Part shown: in pieces, positions 62,743 to 64,000 of the stretch
Position numbering within the stretch: the stretch's first letter is position 1
How the letters are laid out: the number at the start of each line of letters is the position of its first letter
Assembly: GCA_019359505.1 (NCBI GenBank)
Contig: JAHHHD010000002.1
Location: 272,066 to 336,065, forward strand
Direction of reading: 5' to 3'
Length of the DNA: 64,000 nt
From: Drouetiella hepatica Uher 2000/2452
Lineage (GTDB): Bacteria; Cyanobacteriota; Cyanobacteriia; Elainellales; Elainellaceae
Made by a program: the position numbers and the translations under genes
The notes under the pieces: generated by a model
The model's database searches: none
Told to the model about the DNA's origin: nothing
What the model saw: only the letters and a program-made list of their open reading frames with translations

Positions 62743-62970
62743 CTATGAGGCTTGAGCCAGTAACTCGGCAATCAGAGGCTTGCTTCTAGACAGTTGACTG
62801 ACTCCGAAAACAGAGAATCCCAGAAGATTGCCTGCTTCATCAACTCGCTCCATAACGGCATCTTGATTGGTTTCTCGGAGGTAGCCGGGTTTCTCGGAAA
62901 ATAAAACCTCTAGAAAATCACCTTCGGCATCAAACCAGATTTTGACTGGTTGGCTCACTGGCTGGTTCAT
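62743..62970 (-). CDS. DUF2283-like protein, coupled to the candidate nuclease gene
   Basis: The 75-residue protein has VKIWFDAEGDFLEVLFSEK, then DAVMERVDEAGNLLGFSVF and LSRSKPLIAEL. It is a paralogue of 62482-62703 in pattern. Its start overlaps the preceding gene's stop by 4 nt (ATGA), so the two are translationally coupled. It would be the antitoxin-like partner if the upstream gene is a toxin. Confidence 0.85.
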   Translation of the reverse strand: MNQPVSQPVKIWFDAEGDFLEVLFSEKPGYLRETNQDAVMERVDEAGNLLGFSVFGVSQLSRSKPLIAELLAQAS

Positions 62971-63266
62971 AGGGGGTCTCCTTGCTTAGGCTTGTCGGTC
63001 AGATAGGCAGTAAGGACAAAAGCATCATCGCTCGAAAATTTAACAACGACACAAAGCCATTTATCTCCTACCGCAGTTCCAGTGTAATAGCGATAATATA
63101 AGGCGGCATCAGCGTCGCTTCTAGAACGTCTGACCAACTCTGGCTCCTGCAAGGTTTTTTCTAGAGCTGCTTCTAGCGTCACCATTTCTGGACGCTCCAA
63201 AATATGTCTTAATCGCTCTTCGGTCAGGCGGATGCTGCGGCCTTGATAGTCAATCAGTATCTTCAT
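62967..63266 (-). CDS. candidate nuclease toxin (PBECR / BECR-like)
   Basis: The 99-residue protein has ILIDYQGRSIRLTEERLRHILERPE, then LEKTLQEPELVRRSRSD and YYRYYTG, KWLCVVVKFSSDDAFVLTAYLTDKPKQGDPL split near the end. The order His (RHILERPEM), Arg-Ser and a final Thr-Ala-Tyr strand resembles PBECR-type RNases found in toxin modules. It is coupled to both neighbours by ATGA overlaps. This assignment is from pattern memory only. Confidence 0.72.
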   Translation of the reverse strand: MKILIDYQGRSIRLTEERLRHILERPEMVTLEAALEKTLQEPELVRRSRSDADAALYYRYYTGTAVGDKWLCVVVKFSSDDAFVLTAYLTDKPKQGDPL

Positions 63267-64000
63267 TGTCGCTCATCTACCAAAGCCCGAAACACATTGC
63301 TCTCTCGAATGCTGTCAAGATCGGTATCGGGTTTTGCCATCTCTCGATAGGCAGGGTCAAGCGCGATCGCCCGTTGTAAAGAGTCGATCGCCCTTTCTAT
63401 ATTGCCTTGCAATCCATAGCGACAAGCTTTGTTGTAATAATGGGGATTCACCAGGTTACGAATCTTTTGGCATTCGGCGGGCACCGCTGGGATCATGGTG
63501 CTGAGCTTGGCAAATTCCTTAATACCTGCCTCAGCCGAGATGCTATCTACCTGAATTTCGGTGAGTCCCAGGTCTTGCATGGCTTTCAGTCGGGCTTTCA
63601 GCCAGTTTACTAAAGGCGCTGGGTCAGCATTTTGTAAGCCCTCTAGCAAATGTCGAGTGCTGGCAAGCAGAATGTCGGTATATTCAGAGTCTTCCGGATC
63701 AATGTCTCCGTCTTCCCCCACCGCCGCAAAATAAACGACCAGACAGCCTTTATTCTCTAAGTCCTGCTTCAGCCGCAACAGCTCTGTCGATTTGCCTGCG
63801 CCCCGATGTCCGGCATAGAGCTGGCAAGTCGTCCGGCTAGAGCGGACAATCTCCCGTCCCAAATCGACCAGTACAGGCTCTTCCCAACTTTTGGTGATCC
63901 TGAAATCCTTTTTCAGAAGGTTTGTTACTCTACAGGTACGGCCTGTGGAGTAAGGATAAAGCGTTTGCTCAGTAAGTCTAAATTGGCTCGTCCATACATC
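63263..64000 (-). CDS. P-loop NTPase-TPR fusion, 5' end outside the window
   Basis: Reading from the right edge the frame is open without a stop to 63263. It has Walker A YAGHRGAGKSTELLRLKQDL, VVYFAAVGEDGDIDPEDSEY, LLASTRHLLEGL, AEAGIKEFAKLS and IRNLVNPH. In the common cyanobacterial family this is followed by the Walker B part. Here it jumps instead to GNIERAIDSLQRAIALDPAY and the TPR tail seen in remnants 1 and 2. It thus appears to be a truncated NTPase joined to a TPR end. A TTG at 63862 could start it; the true start may be beyond the edge. Stop overlaps the next gene by 4 nt. Confidence 0.78.
   Translation of the reverse strand, partial: DVWTSQFRLTEQTLYPYSTGRTCRVTNLLKKDFRITKSWEEPVLVDLGREIVRSSRTTCQLYAGHRGAGKSTELLRLKQDLENKGCLVVYFAAVGEDGDIDPEDSEYTDILLASTRHLLEGLQNADPAPLVNWLKARLKAMQDLGLTEIQVDSISAEAGIKEFAKLSTMIPAVPAECQKIRNLVNPHYYNKACRYGLQGNIERAIDSLQRAIALDPAYREMAKPDTDLDSIRESNVFRALVDERQ

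Noticed and set aside
63830..64000. Short second reading frame at the right edge (MYGRANLDLLSKRF...)
   Set aside because: It ends after 24 codons inside the open frame of the P-loop protein. It might be a frameshifted N-terminus, but the window edge prevents a decision.

Overview
The window reads as one chromosomal segment of a cyanobacterium, most likely a filamentous Leptolyngbya/Oscillatoriales-type strain. The reasons are the very dense HIP1 octamer (GCGATCGC) throughout, genes of oxygenic photosynthesis (ChlD, CyanoP, RbcR, a photosystem II assembly cluster with phycobiliprotein-like and V4R proteins) and many small proteins of cyanobacterial type (DUF2256, DUF29, DUF2227, Uma2). No prophage, plasmid replication gene, insertion sequence, rRNA operon or CRISPR array is visible. 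One tRNA is present, tRNA-Val(UAC).

Layout. 0-12 kb: an OmpR-type response regulator, an M4 metalloprotease, two small secreted proteins, an Asp/Asn hydroxylase-like protein coupled to a KtrB/KtrA potassium system, AnmK (cell-wall recycling), a MarR-GNAT fusion with a striking operator, an ABC ATPase and a PrsW-like protease. 12-26 kb: ChlD, a hydrolase, a hicBA toxin-antitoxin pair between two 231-bp direct repeats, isoaspartyl peptidase, TrmJ, a glycine-rich RNA-binding protein, GlgX, CysC, an FTR1 iron permease, HrcA and a rhodanese. 26-38 kb: a long sparse spacer, aspartokinase with repeated ACT domains, tRNA-Val, MazG, CyanoP, an orphan YhdJ-like DNA adenine methyltransferase, a TPR protein, a glycosyltransferase, a Tat-exported ferritin-like protein and an SDR enzyme. 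38-44.5 kb: an eight-gene leftward cluster (roadblock-like, 2Fe-2S ferredoxin, phycobiliprotein-like, V4R, FNWDD-repeat protein, second phycobiliprotein-like, second V4R, Ser/Thr kinase) that resembles the Synechocystis slr0144-slr0152 photosystem II assembly operon. 44.7-50.3 kb: RbcR, then a membrane Ser/Thr kinase followed by two membrane-anchored solute-binding proteins that share one anchor. 50-54 kb: a Crp-family regulator divergent from an ArgRS-like protein that lacks the catalytic core, and IspD. 53-64 kb: an accessory region with two Uma2 proteins, an XRE regulator with repeated operators, a ribbon-helix-helix-like protein, a NACHT NTPase with a low-complexity repeat tract, HicB-type proteins, broken hicBA and TPR fragments, DUF2283 proteins, a candidate nuclease toxin and a P-loop NTPase that runs off the right edge. 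Housekeeping MTHFR, a cupin and a GT4 glycosyltransferase are embedded in it.

The most unusual non-coding feature is a set of about fifteen intergenic hairpin cassettes. Each has a near-perfect inverted repeat whose stem sequence differs from copy to copy, a tiny GC-rich apex (GCGCTTCGCGC, GCGCTACGCGC, GCTCCGCG and similar) and, in several subfamilies, conserved flanking sequence. Most sit just after stop codons. Two members of one subfamily end 2-3 nt before a start codon, so that the outer stem would cover the ribosome-binding region.
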